Assembly (NCBI GenBank): GCA_012515235.1
Contig: JAAYYU010000124.1
Coordinates: forward strand, 62,001 to 126,000
From: Candidatus Anammoximicrobium sp.
GTDB lineage: Bacteria > Planctomycetota > Planctomycetia > Pirellulales > Pirellulaceae
DNA: 64,000 bases
Direction of reading: 5' to 3'
In this document: piece by piece, positions 9,318 to 18,249 of the stretch
How positions within the stretch are numbered: position 1 is the first letter of the stretch
Layout: every line of letters begins with the position of its first letter
Program-made: the position numbers and the translations under genes
The notes under the pieces: model-generated
Databases searched by the model: none
What the model saw: the letters and a program-made list of their open reading frames with translations, nothing else
Told to the model about the DNA's origin: nothing

Positions 9318-10586
9318 GTGTACGGGAAGGTTTGGTTTGGCATTCTGCTGGGCGCTTTGGCCATCCGCGTCGCGGCAGGCTGTTGGTGGGAACACCGGCT
9401 GCCCGAGGGGGCGAAGTTTGCCTTTCCAGACAGCGAAACGTACTGGGAATTGGCGCGATCGGTGGCCCGCGGCAAAGCGGTGGAAATGAACCCGGACCGC
9501 CGCGTGTTCCGCACGCCGGGATACCCCTTGGTGCTGGCCGGCGTGTTCTGCCTGGCGGACGAACCGCCGGTGCTGTGGGCGCGGTGGTTGGGCGCGCTGT
9601 TGGGCACGCTGGCCGTGGGAGGCGTTGCGGCCCTGGCCGGATTGCTGTTCGACCGGCAGACGGCGCTGATGGCGGGCGCCGTGGCGGCCGTCTATCCGGA
9701 GGCGATTTCGATGAGCACGTTTGTGTTGTCGGAGGCGCCGTTTTGTCCCCTGATGACGCTCCAGTTGTGTCTGTGGACGCTGGCTTGGCGGAGTTCGTCG
9801 CGGGGGCGGCAGGCGGGGTGGAGCCTGGCGGGCGGAGCGGTGGCCGGCTTGGCGACGTTGACGCGCCCCAGTTGGCTGTTGTTCACTCCCTGTGCGGCGG
9901 CCCTGGCTGTGTTGGCTGCGGGCGACCGGCGGAAACAGGCCCGGCTCGGCCTGTGGCTGCTCGTCGGCCTGGCCGCGGCGATGGCGCCGTGGTGGGTTCG
10001 GAACTGGCGAGTCGCCGGGTGCTGGGTGCCGACCACGTTGCAGGTCGGCGAGAGCTTGTACGACGGACTCCATCCCCAAGCGACGGGCGCCAGCGACATG
10101 CGGTTTGTGGACGGTTTTCGCCAACAGCTTCGCGAGGAAGACGCGCAACGTCTCGCGACGGCGGAGCGGGACGGTTGTTTCGAGGCGCGGCTGGACCGGC
10201 GGATGCGCGACGCCGCCATCGCCTGGGCGGTGCGGCATCCCGGCCGCGTGGCCGAATTGGCCGTCATCAAGTTTGCCCGCATTTGGAACGTGTGGCCGAA
10301 CGAGCCTGCGTTGCGGAACTGGCCGCTGCGGATTGTGTTGGCGGCGTCCTATCTGCCGGTGCTGGCCCTGGGACTGTGCGGCGTCTGGCAAACCGCCCGT
10401 CGCGGTTGGCCCTATGTCCTGTGCCTGGCGCCCGCCGTGTACTTCACCGCCTTGCACGTCGTGTTCGTCGGCTCGATCCGCTATCGCCAGCCTGCGCTGC
10501 TGGTCCTGATTGTGCCGGCAGCCGGATGTCTGGTTCGTTGGTGGCGCAGCCGCGGCGCGTCCAAGGAGGTCGCGCCGGCCGCTTGA
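9318..10586 (+). CDS. GT39/ArnT-like membrane glycosyltransferase (422 aa)
   Basis: A GT-C type polytopic membrane protein with about ten hydrophobic helices. The first periplasmic loop has FPDSETYWELARSVARG (acidic D-x-E motif) and later FRTPGYPLVLAGVF, as in dolichyl-phosphate mannosyltransferase/ArnT-like enzymes. These transfer a sugar from a polyprenyl-phosphate donor to a lipid or protein acceptor on the outer face of the membrane; the acceptor here is unknown. The start is taken as GTG at 9318, with GGAGAGGA about 10 nt before, at the onset of the first helix. It may be cotranscribed with tilS (139-bp gap) and the AsmA-like gene downstream. Confidence 0.75.
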   Translation: MYGKVWFGILLGALAIRVAAGCWWEHRLPEGAKFAFPDSETYWELARSVARGKAVEMNPDRRVFRTPGYPLVLAGVFCLADEPPVLWARWLGALLGTLAVGGVAALAGLLFDRQTALMAGAVAAVYPEAISMSTFVLSEAPFCPLMTLQLCLWTLAWRSSSRGRQAGWSLAGGAVAGLATLTRPSWLLFTPCAAALAVLAAGDRRKQARLGLWLLVGLAAAMAPWWVRNWRVAGCWVPTTLQVGESLYDGLHPQATGASDMRFVDGFRQQLREEDAQRLATAERDGCFEARLDRRMRDAAIAWAVRHPGRVAELAVIKFARIWNVWPNEPALRNWPLRIVLAASYLPVLALGLCGVWQTARRGWPYVLCLAPAVYFTALHVVFVGSIRYRQPALLVLIVPAAGCLVRWWRSRGASKEVAPAA

Positions 10587-10616
10587 AGCGTCGATGGCTG
10601 GTGAGTGGTGATTCGT

Positions 10617-10681
10617 GATCAGTCACGGGTCACGGGTCACCGATTACCGATTAACGATCACCGATTGCCGATCACCCACGG
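10617..10681. repeat. Degenerate short tandem repeats
   Basis: Between the glycosyltransferase and the AsmA-like gene the DNA is built of imperfect CACGGGT and ACCGATT-type heptamers (two CACGGGT copies, then about five ACCGATT variants). It is not part of a gene. Confidence 0.6.
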
Positions 10682-10692
10682 GCGGAGCCCGT
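10678..10692. repeat. 6-bp perfect hairpin ACGGGC-GGA-GCCCGT
   Basis: ACGGGC and GCCCGT pair around a 3-nt loop, 10 bp before the ATG of the AsmA-like gene. The string CCCACGGGC resembles the small palindromes at 27767-27925. Confidence 0.5.
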
Positions 10693-10701
10693 CGCATCAC
10701 A

Positions 10702-13700
10702 ATGCACGAACGGAAGCGTGGACCTCTGGCTCGATTCAACGCCGGTGTGCGCGGCGTCTTGTTGACGTGCGCCGTGGTCGTGGGCGGGCTGTTGGTCGCC
10801 TGGCTGGCCGTCCGGTCGCAGGTCAACGACGAGATTCGTCGCGAGGTGGAGCGGCGGTTTGCGGCGCAGTACCGCGAATTCCGCGTTTCGGTTCGGCATG
10901 CGCGGATGTTTGAAGGGCGCGGGGTAGAGATTCACGGGCTGTCCGTGGCCCGCCGCGTGGACAACCGGCCTCTGGTCTACGTCGACGAGATTTTTGCGGA
11001 ATGTCCGATTGACGCGGAAGCGCTGTTGACCGGCAAGAGACCTGCCACGGAGCGCGTTTTGGTTTCCGGGCTCAAAGTCTGGGTCCAGCGGCAGGAGGAC
11101 GGCTCGTGGGACATCCAGCGGTTGTGGCCGTTGCCCAAGCTGGGGGCGTCGAGCCCGCCGGTGACCGTCCGCGACGGGAGCGTCGAGGTGACCGATCCGC
11201 GGGGCGGCGTCCGCCGCACGCTGAACCTGCGCAGCGTGTGTCTGGAGATTGCATCGGGGCAGCGGGCAGCCAGCCCCGCGCACGACGGGGCGTCCGGCGG
11301 CCCGCCGCCGATGCGCGTCAGCGGCCGATTCGCCGGCGAGCATTTTGAATCCGTCGAGTTCCAGGCGCAGATCGACCGTGCTCCAGCCGCTTGGAGCGTG
11401 AGCGGCACCGTGCGGGGGCTGCAGTGGTCGCGTCCCCTGCACGCCTCGTTGCCGCTGGACTGGCAGCGGCCGCTGGCGTCCGCCTGTGCGGTCAGCGGCC
11501 GTTTGGACCTGGGCTTCACGGCCGACAGCGGCGCCGCGTCCGCCGGCCCGATGCGGTTTCTCGTCAAAGGCTCCCTGGCCGACGGCCAGATCCAGGACGG
11601 CCGGCTGCCGTACCGTTTGTACGACGCCCGCGCTCAACTGGAGGCGGACAATCATCACCTGCGGCTGGACCAGGGGTTTGCGCGCAACGGCGCCATGACG
11701 GTCACCCTGCAGATGGAACGTCGCGGCTGGCAAGACGACAGCCCGCTGACGCTGACGTCCGAAGCGCGGCGGCTCGAATTGGACCGCCGTTTCCTGGAGG
11801 TCTTGCCCAAGGATCTGCAGGCTCAGTGGCGGAAGTACTTTCCTGCCGGGAGCATCGACGCCCGCCTGCGGCTCGACTTTGACGGCCGCCGGTGGGCGCC
11901 CGAACTGGCGGTCGCCTGTCACGACGTCTCGTTCGCCTACCATCGCTTTCCCTACCGGCTGGAACGCGGCCGCGGCACGGTGCAGTTGCAGGACAATCGC
12001 TTGCAGATCGACTTGACCGCCGCCGCCGGCGGCCAGGACGTGACGATTCGCGGCGACGTCCACAACCCTGGCGAGCAGTTCACCGGTTGGATCGAATTCG
12101 GCTGTCAGCAACCGATCCCGCTGGACGAGAAGCTGCTGGCGGCGCTGGTCGATCCCCAGGCTCGCGACGTGGTCCGCTCGTTGCGGCCGTCCGGCATGTT
12201 GGCGGTCCAGGGGCGGCTGGAGCGGACCGATCCCGCCGATCCGGGACTGCACCGGCGGGTGCAGATCGAGCTGTTCAATTGCAGCATGAACTACGACCGC
12301 TTTCCTTATCCGCTGGGGATGATTCGCGGCCGCCTGCTGTGGGACGACCGGGGCTGGACGTTCCAGGAACTGAGCGGCCGCAACGACACCGCGTACGTGG
12401 AGGCCACGGGGTTCTGGCGGCGCGTGCCGGGCGCCGGCAGCGAACTGGCGCTGAACCTGGTCGGCGCGGACGTCCCGCTGGAAGACGAGTTGCGCGACGC
12501 GCTCCAGCCGGGCGCCCAGCTGGTGTGGAATCAACTGCGGCCGCGGGGCACCGTGGATCACGTGCAAGTCGATATCCGTTACGCCTCGGCGCCCCATCGC
12601 CTGGACGTCGAGGTCAGCGGCCAGAAATGGAAACGGCGGACCGATCACGACGAGGGCCACAGCGTCACGATCCTGCCCACGTGGTTTCCGTATCGGTTGA
12701 ACGAAGTCGCCGGCACGGTGCAGTACAGCAACGGTCGGTTCCAGCTGCGGAACCTCTCCGCCACGCATGAGGAGACGCAGGTCAGCATCAACGGCGCGTG
12801 CGGCGTCGCCCCGGACGGTTCCTGGACCGTCCAGCTGCCCAACGTGATCGCCGATCGCATCTATCTCAACCGCGATTTGCTCGCAGCCCTGCCCAAGGAA
12901 TTGGGCAAAGCCGTCGAACGGCTGAACCTCCGCGGCGACCTCTGCCTGCAGGGCTCCTTGGCCTTTTCGGGCATCGGCGGCGAGCCCCCTTCGACGGCTT
13001 GGGACGTCACGGTGGACGTCGAGGACGGCAGCCTGCAATGCGGCTTTGCCGTCGACCACCTGCACGGCGACGTCCACCTGGTGGGCAGCAGCAGCAACGG
13101 GACCTTCTCCAGCCGCGGCGAGTTGCACGTCGATTCCGCGATGTACCGCGACATCCAGTTGACCAACCTGCACGGCCCGCTGTACGTCGACGCGGCCGGC
13201 ATTCTTTTTGGATTCGAAGCGGACGCCGATGCGCAGGGCCGGCCGCCGAGGCCGCTCCTGGCCAGCGCGGTCGGCGGGCAATTGTCGGCCGACATCCGCG
13301 TGGGCTTCGAGCCGGAGATCCCGTTCCGCGTCGAGGTCCGGTTGGATCGCGGAGACTTGGCCGAGTTTTCCCGGGAAATGGCCCTCAAAGGCCAGACCAT
13401 CCGCGGTCAGGCCAATGCGCTGATTACCTTGAGCGGCAACCGGTTCGGCCGGTCGTCGTGGCGCGGCACCGGGGCCGTCCGGCTGTTCGACGCCGACATC
13501 TACGAGATCCCCGTGATGCTGGCCCTGCTGAAGCTGCTTAGCATCCGCCAGCCGGACACCACGGCGTTCACCAACAGCGAAATCGACTTTCGCGTGCAGG
13601 GCGAGCACGTCTATCTGGACCGGATCAACTTCTACGGCGACGCCATCAGCCTGAAGGGCAGCGGCGAAATGGACTTGGACCGCCGCATCGACCTCAAGTT

Positions 13701-13944
13701 CTACTCGCTGGTCGGCCGGGGCGAAGTCGATCTGCCGGTCGTCCGCGCGGTGGTGCGTCAGGCGAGCAAACAGTTGCTGCTGATTCACGTCACCGGCACG
13801 CTGGACGACCCGCAATTGACCCGCGACCCGCTGCCGCTGCTGAAAGGCACCCTGGAGCAGATCTTCCCGGAGGCCGCCGCCGGCCAAGTGTTCGCCAGCC
13901 AGCCGCCGCTCGGAATCGCGGCCCCCGCCCCGGTCCGGCGTTGA
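10702..13944 (+). CDS. AsmA/YhdP-like inner-membrane-anchored protein (1080 aa)
   Basis: One N-terminal transmembrane helix (GVLLTCAVVVGGLLVAWLAV, residues ~15-35) is followed by ~1000 residues of beta-rich sequence. The C-terminus has the AsmA_2-type pattern: INFYGDAISLKGSGEMDLDRRIDLKFY, then LLLIHVTGTLDDPQLTRDPLP. AsmA, TamB and YhdP relatives bridge the periplasm and are implicated in lipid transport or outer-membrane assembly (family knowledge). The ATG at 10702 directly precedes a basic stretch and the membrane helix. Its place after a GT-C transferase suggests envelope biogenesis. Confidence 0.75.
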   Translation: MHERKRGPLARFNAGVRGVLLTCAVVVGGLLVAWLAVRSQVNDEIRREVERRFAAQYREFRVSVRHARMFEGRGVEIHGLSVARRVDNRPLVYVDEIFAECPIDAEALLTGKRPATERVLVSGLKVWVQRQEDGSWDIQRLWPLPKLGASSPPVTVRDGSVEVTDPRGGVRRTLNLRSVCLEIASGQRAASPAHDGASGGPPPMRVSGRFAGEHFESVEFQAQIDRAPAAWSVSGTVRGLQWSRPLHASLPLDWQRPLASACAVSGRLDLGFTADSGAASAGPMRFLVKGSLADGQIQDGRLPYRLYDARAQLEADNHHLRLDQGFARNGAMTVTLQMERRGWQDDSPLTLTSEARRLELDRRFLEVLPKDLQAQWRKYFPAGSIDARLRLDFDGRRWAPELAVACHDVSFAYHRFPYRLERGRGTVQLQDNRLQIDLTAAAGGQDVTIRGDVHNPGEQFTGWIEFGCQQPIPLDEKLLAALVDPQARDVVRSLRPSGMLAVQGRLERTDPADPGLHRRVQIELFNCSMNYDRFPYPLGMIRGRLLWDDRGWTFQELSGRNDTAYVEATGFWRRVPGAGSELALNLVGADVPLEDELRDALQPGAQLVWNQLRPRGTVDHVQVDIRYASAPHRLDVEVSGQKWKRRTDHDEGHSVTILPTWFPYRLNEVAGTVQYSNGRFQLRNLSATHEETQVSINGACGVAPDGSWTVQLPNVIADRIYLNRDLLAALPKELGKAVERLNLRGDLCLQGSLAFSGIGGEPPSTAWDVTVDVEDGSLQCGFAVDHLHGDVHLVGSSSNGTFSSRGELHVDSAMYRDIQLTNLHGPLYVDAAGILFGFEADADAQGRPPRPLLASAVGGQLSADIRVGFEPEIPFRVEVRLDRGDLAEFSREMALKGQTIRGQANALITLSGNRFGRSSWRGTGAVRLFDADIYEIPVMLALLKLLSIRQPDTTAFTNSEIDFRVQGEHVYLDRINFYGDAISLKGSGEMDLDRRIDLKFYSLVGRGEVDLPVVRAVVRQASKQLLLIHVTGTLDDPQLTRDPLPLLKGTLEQIFPEAAAGQVFASQPPLGIAAPAPVRR

Positions 13945-14113
13945 GCGGGTTCGCTGGCCCGGCGGCCAGCCGCTGGCAGGGCGATGGGCGCCTGGAAAAC
14001 GAGGCCAGGGACCGTTGCACAACCGGGGGCGGAAGGATTAAAACAGCCTTTGCGGAGTTGTCGGAGTCTGCCATTGTCCACCGGGTGAAGTGAAGGGATC
14101 GGGAGACGCGCCC

Positions 14114-15769
14114 ATGCCAGGGAATCGATTACGATGGTTCGCCGTGTTCTGCGGTGTCTGCGCGGTTGCCAGCCTGCCCGCTGCCGAAGCCGAGAATCTG
14201 CAACTGCAACTGCGTTACCGTGTGGAGACGAGCGCCGGCAGTGGCCGGCACCACACGCTGGTCCGCGGCGAGACCTGGAAGCCGACGGAGACGGCGATCA
14301 TCGTGTGCGATGTTTGGGATTCGCACCACTGCTTGAACGCCGTGCGGCGCGTCGAGGAGTTCGCGCCGCGGTTGAACGAAGTGTTGAAACGGGCCCGCCA
14401 GCAGTACGTCACGATCATCCACGCCCCCAGTGATTGCATGCAGGCCTACGCCGGGCATCCGGCCCGCATGCGGGCCAGCGAAACGCCGCGGGCTGCCGTT
14501 CTGCCCCCGGACATCGGCTCGTGGTGTACGCAGATCCCGGCCGAAAAAGACGCCGTGTATCCGATCGACCAGACGGACGGCGGCGAGGACGACGATCCCG
14601 CAGAGCACGCGCAGTGGGAGGCCAAGCTGAAGAGCCTGGGCCGCAATCCGCGGGCGCCGTGGATCAAGCAGTCCGATTTGATCGAGATCGACGCCCAGCG
14701 GGATTTCCTCAGCGACCGCGGCGAAGAAGTCTGGAGCATTCTGGAACAGCGCGGGATCAAGAACGTGATCCTGACCGGCGTCCACACCAACATGTGCGTG
14801 CTGGGGCGCCCGTTCGGCCTGCGGCAGATGGCCAAAAACGGCAAGCACGTGGTGCTGATGCGGGACCTGACCGACACGATGTACAACCCGCGGCGAGCGC
14901 CGTTCGTCAGCCACTTCACCGGCACGGACCTGATCGTCGCTTACATCGAAAAGTACGTCTGCCCGACGATCACCAGCGACCAGATCCTGGGCGACAAGAG
15001 CCCGTTCCGGTTTTCCCAAGACCGCCGCCCGCAGGTGGTCGTCGTGATGGCGGAGGATGAATATCAGACGGAACTCACGTTGCCCCAGTTCGCGCTGGAG
15101 CAACTGGGCCGCGACTTCCGCGTCAGTTACGTCTTCGGCAGCGACACGGACCGGAACGATATCCCCGGCTTGGAGGTGCTCGACGAAGCCGACGTGGCCG
15201 TGATCAGCGTCCGCCGCCGCACGCCGCGCGCCGAGCAGTTGGCGCTGGTCCGCAAGTACGTCCAGGCGGGCAAGCCGGTGGTCGGCATCCGCACTGCCTG
15301 CCACGCCTTCTTCATCCGCAACCAGGCTCCGCCGGACGGCTGTGCCGAATGGCCCGAATTCGATCCCCAGGTGTTCGGCGGCAACTATACCGGCCATTAC
15401 GGCAACAAGCTGAGGCCCACCATCCGGATCGCGGAAGGCGTTGGAGATCATCCCCTGCTGAGCGGCATCGGCAAACAGCGGTTCACCAGCGGCGGGTCGC
15501 TGTACAAGGTCTCGCCGCTGCTGTCCGGCGCGACCGTCCTGATGAAAGGCCGCATCGAGGGCCAGCCCGAAGAGCCCGTGGCCTGGACCTTTCCGCGTGC
15601 CGACGGCGGCCGATCCTTTTACACCTCGCTGGGGCACGTGGAAGATTTCGAGAATGCCGCATTCGTGCGGCTTTTGCGCAACGCGATTCTCGCGGCCGCG
15701 GGCCTCGCGGACGGCAAAGGCGGGCAGGGACCGGCGTTGAAAGCGGCTCCCGGCGCGACGGGCGCGTGA
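14114..15769 (+). CDS. Exported isochorismatase-ThuA domain fusion (551 aa)
   Basis: A signal peptide (to about residue 26) leads into an isochorismatase-type cysteine hydrolase domain (~45-285): TAIIVCDVWDSHHC supplies the Asp, a Lys lies in the middle segment (PWIKQSDLIEID), and VILTGVHTNMCVLGRPFG carries the nucleophile Cys. From about residue 300 a ThuA-like (class I glutamine-amidotransferase fold) domain follows: VVVVMAEDEYQTELTLPQF, ADVAVISVRRRTP, VGIRTACHAF, and FTSGGSLYK. Fusion of the two in one exported protein is unusual. ATG 14114 is preferred over GTG 14090, with GGGAG about 9 nt upstream. Substrate unknown. Confidence 0.8.
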   Translation: MPGNRLRWFAVFCGVCAVASLPAAEAENLQLQLRYRVETSAGSGRHHTLVRGETWKPTETAIIVCDVWDSHHCLNAVRRVEEFAPRLNEVLKRARQQYVTIIHAPSDCMQAYAGHPARMRASETPRAAVLPPDIGSWCTQIPAEKDAVYPIDQTDGGEDDDPAEHAQWEAKLKSLGRNPRAPWIKQSDLIEIDAQRDFLSDRGEEVWSILEQRGIKNVILTGVHTNMCVLGRPFGLRQMAKNGKHVVLMRDLTDTMYNPRRAPFVSHFTGTDLIVAYIEKYVCPTITSDQILGDKSPFRFSQDRRPQVVVVMAEDEYQTELTLPQFALEQLGRDFRVSYVFGSDTDRNDIPGLEVLDEADVAVISVRRRTPRAEQLALVRKYVQAGKPVVGIRTACHAFFIRNQAPPDGCAEWPEFDPQVFGGNYTGHYGNKLRPTIRIAEGVGDHPLLSGIGKQRFTSGGSLYKVSPLLSGATVLMKGRIEGQPEEPVAWTFPRADGGRSFYTSLGHVEDFENAAFVRLLRNAILAAAGLADGKGGQGPALKAAPGATGA

Positions 15770-15852
15770 TCACGCGCGGTCGGTTCTCCGTTGGCGTTTC
15801 CGGTCCAGCCAGACCGGCCGCTGGACACCTGAAAATCCCCGTAGAAATCCCC

Positions 15853-15871
15853 GTTTTTCCTTGAGAAAAAC
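15853..15871. repeat. GTTTTTC-CTTGA-GAAAAAC hairpin
   Basis: A perfect 7-bp AT-rich inverted repeat lies 85 bp after the fusion gene stop and upstream of nifU. It is preceded by two direct copies of ATCCCCGT (about 15835-15854). It may terminate the upstream gene or act as an operator for the nif-type operon. Confidence 0.4.
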
Positions 15872-15918
15872 CCGCCTCGCGGCGCCCAGGGCCGGCGCGG
15901 AACAAAGGCGCCGGGCAC

Positions 15919-15946
15919 TTGTTTTCCCCGTTCGTCGCCATAAAAT
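15919..15946 (+). promoter_or_regulatory. Candidate sigma70 promoter for nifU-nifS
   Basis: TTGTTT (15919-15924) and TAAAAT (15941-15946) are separated by 16 bp, predicting a start near 15953, about 57 bp before the nifU ATG. This is a match by eye; planctomycete promoters are poorly defined. Confidence 0.4.
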
Positions 15947-16009
15947 ACGTAGTTTTCCGACACGTCGGTTCAGGTACGGGGTCGCGCGCCCGCGCGCGGG
16001 AGGATCGAG

Positions 16010-16972
16010 ATGGCGTGGGAGTACAGCGAGAAGACGAAACAGCTCTTTCTGGATGCAGTGCACGGCAAGCCGGGAACGCATTTGGGGGAGATCGAGGATC
16101 CGGACGGCTTGGGCGAGCACGGCTCGATCGCCTGTGGCGACGCCATGCGGTTCATGTTTCGGGTGGAACGCGATCCCGTGGACGCGACGCGGGACGTGAT
16201 TGTCGAGGCCCGCTACTTGACCTTCGGCTGCACCTCGGCCATCGCTGCGTCCGAGGCCCTGTGTACGCTGATCGAACAAGGCCGCTACACGCCCATTGAG
16301 GCCCTGCGGATTCGCAACACGGACATCGTCGAGTTTCTCGGCGGTTTGCCTTCGCAAAAGGTCCACTGTTCGGTGATGGGCGCCGAAGCGCTGGAGTCCG
16401 CCGTGTTCAACTGGGCTCAAAGGCGGGGCGTGGATCTGGCGCGGCTGGGAATCGACATCCATGCGAGCGAGCAGGAAGACGGCCGGATCGTGTGCAAATG
16501 CTTCTCCCTGACCGAACCGTACCTGCGGCGCAAGATCCGGGAATTGAACCTGCGCACCATCCCGGAGATCACTCATGCCGTCAAGGCCGGCGGCGCGTGC
16601 ATGTCCTGCCACCACGTGCCCGGCGGCCTGCAGGATCTGCTCGACGAAACGTGGAAGAAACCGGCCGGGAGCGTTCCGGCCCTGACGCAGATCCGTCTGC
16701 CCGCGCAGGCCGCGGCCGAAGCCGAAGAGCCGGCGATCTCGCCCTACCAGTTCAGCAAAAAGGTCGAACAGACGCTGCACGACTACATCCAGCCCATGCT
16801 CCGCCAGGACGGCGGCGACGTGGAACTGATCGACATCAAGGACCGCCTGGTCTACCTCCGGCTGGCCGGTGCCTGCCAAGGCTGCGCCGGCGCCGCCCAG
16901 ACCCTGTGTATGCTGGTGGAACAGAAGCTGAAGGAATTGGTGGATGAGCGTATCCGGGTGATCGAAGTCTGA
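16010..16972 (+). CDS. nifU: NifU iron-sulfur cluster scaffold (320 aa)
   Basis: Full three-domain NifU. The IscU-like domain has Cys42 (SIACGDAMRF), Cys74 (FGCTSA) and Cys120 (KVHCSVMGAEALE). The central [2Fe-2S] BFD-like domain has C162-x-C164 and C197-x-x-C200. The C-terminal Nfu domain has C289-x-x-C292 (CQGCAG). It receives sulfur from NifS and builds transferable Fe-S clusters in the cytoplasm. The nifS gene follows after 17 bp. No nitrogenase genes are nearby, so this is likely the general Fe-S assembly route of the organism, as in other non-diazotrophs with NIF-type machinery. Confidence 0.95.
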   Translation: MAWEYSEKTKQLFLDAVHGKPGTHLGEIEDPDGLGEHGSIACGDAMRFMFRVERDPVDATRDVIVEARYLTFGCTSAIAASEALCTLIEQGRYTPIEALRIRNTDIVEFLGGLPSQKVHCSVMGAEALESAVFNWAQRRGVDLARLGIDIHASEQEDGRIVCKCFSLTEPYLRRKIRELNLRTIPEITHAVKAGGACMSCHHVPGGLQDLLDETWKKPAGSVPALTQIRLPAQAAAEAEEPAISPYQFSKKVEQTLHDYIQPMLRQDGGDVELIDIKDRLVYLRLAGACQGCAGAAQTLCMLVEQKLKELVDERIRVIEV

Positions 16973-16989
16973 ACGGAAAGAAGCGGACG

Positions 16990-18249
16990 ATGCGAGTCAT
17001 TTACGCCGACAATAACGCCACGACTCAGGTCGCGCCGGAAGTCTCCGAGGCGATGACGCCGTTTTTCACCACGGAATACTTCAATCCCAGTTCGATGTAC
17101 GAACCGGCGCGGCGCACGGCCGCGGCGATCGAGCAGGCCCGCCGGCGGATCGCCGGCTACCTGGGGATTGCTGATCCGAAACAGATCCTGTTCACTTCGT
17201 GCGCCACGGAAAGCAACAACACGGCCCTCTTTGGGACGGTCAAGGCTAACCCCCAACGCCGCCACATCATTACCACGGCCGTGGAGCACCCCGCGGTGAT
17301 CGAGGTGTGCAAGGACCTGGAACGGAGCGGCTGCGAGGTGACCTTTCTGGCCGTCGACCGCCAGGGCAATCTGGACCTGGACCAGTTCGTGCGCGCCCTC
17401 CGGCCGGACACCCTCCTGGTCAGTATCATGCACGCGAACAACGAGACCGGCGTGATCTTTCCGGTCCCTCAACTGGCGCGGATCGCCAAGGAGACCGATC
17501 CGTCGATCGTCTTCCACACCGACGCGACTCAATCCGTGGGCAAACTGCCGATCGATCTGGCGCAGGAGTATCGGCACGTGGATCTGCTGTCGTTCTCCGG
17601 CCACAAGCTGCACGCGCCCAAGGGCATCGGCGTGCTGTTCGTCAGGCGGGGAACTCCCTGCCGGCCCTGGCTCATCGGCGGCCACCAGGAGGAAGGACGG
17701 CGGGCAGGGACCGAAAACACGGCTTATATCGTCGGCTTGGCCAAGGCCATGGAACTGGCCGCCGAGCAGCACGAGGAAGAACAGACGCGCATCCGCGGTT
17801 TGCGCGACCGGTTGGAAGCCGCGATTGAACGGCAGATTCCCGAGATCCAGATCAACGGCCGCGGAGCGCCTCGGTTGCCCAACACCTTGAACGTGTCTTG
17901 CCATTACGTGGAAGGCGAGGCGCTGTTGTATCAGCTGAGCGACTGCGGGATTTGCGCATCCAGCGGTTCCGCCTGCACGTCCGGGTCCTTGGAGCCCTCG
18001 CACGTTTTGCGAGCCATGCAAGTCCCCTTCACCGCCGCCCACGGCTCCGTGCGGTTCAGCTTGAGTCGCTACAACACCGAAGCGGACGTGGACCGGATCG
18101 GCGAAGTTTTTCCGCAGATCGTCGCCAACTTGCGCCGGCTTTCCCCGTATTGGGACCAGCAGCACAATCGGCCTCGCAACGACGCGGCCGCCAGCTATCC
18201 GCCCGTCGCGGGGCCGGCGGCCGACGAGGCGGCTCCCCGGAGCGGTTGA
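16990..18249 (+). CDS. nifS: NifS/IscS-type cysteine desulfurase (419 aa)
   Basis: PLP enzyme that converts cysteine to alanine plus enzyme-bound persulfide for NifU. Motifs: YADNNATTQVAPEV at the N-terminus, ITTAVEHPAV, the PLP lysine in SFSGHKLHAPKGIG, GTENTAY, and the catalytic loop ASSGSACTSGSLEPSHVL of class I desulfurases. GGAAAG precedes the ATG. The C-terminal ~25 residues (Pro/Ala-rich) extend beyond the usual end, and their 55 bp are shared antisense with the 3' end of the convergent HzsA-related gene. Confidence 0.95.
   Translation: MRVIYADNNATTQVAPEVSEAMTPFFTTEYFNPSSMYEPARRTAAAIEQARRRIAGYLGIADPKQILFTSCATESNNTALFGTVKANPQRRHIITTAVEHPAVIEVCKDLERSGCEVTFLAVDRQGNLDLDQFVRALRPDTLLVSIMHANNETGVIFPVPQLARIAKETDPSIVFHTDATQSVGKLPIDLAQEYRHVDLLSFSGHKLHAPKGIGVLFVRRGTPCRPWLIGGHQEEGRRAGTENTAYIVGLAKAMELAAEQHEEEQTRIRGLRDRLEAAIERQIPEIQINGRGAPRLPNTLNVSCHYVEGEALLYQLSDCGICASSGSACTSGSLEPSHVLRAMQVPFTAAHGSVRFSLSRYNTEADVDRIGEVFPQIVANLRRLSPYWDQQHNRPRNDAAASYPPVAGPAADEAAPRSG

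Noticed and set aside
10672-14022. 1116-codon open frame on the minus strand opposite the AsmA-like gene
   Set aside because: It is antisense shadow coding caused by high GC; composition is unlike a protein and the plus-strand frame has a membrane helix and family motifs.
16010-18249. Nitrogen-fixation locus
   Set aside because: nifU and nifS alone, without nifHDK or other nif genes, are better explained as general Fe-S assembly.
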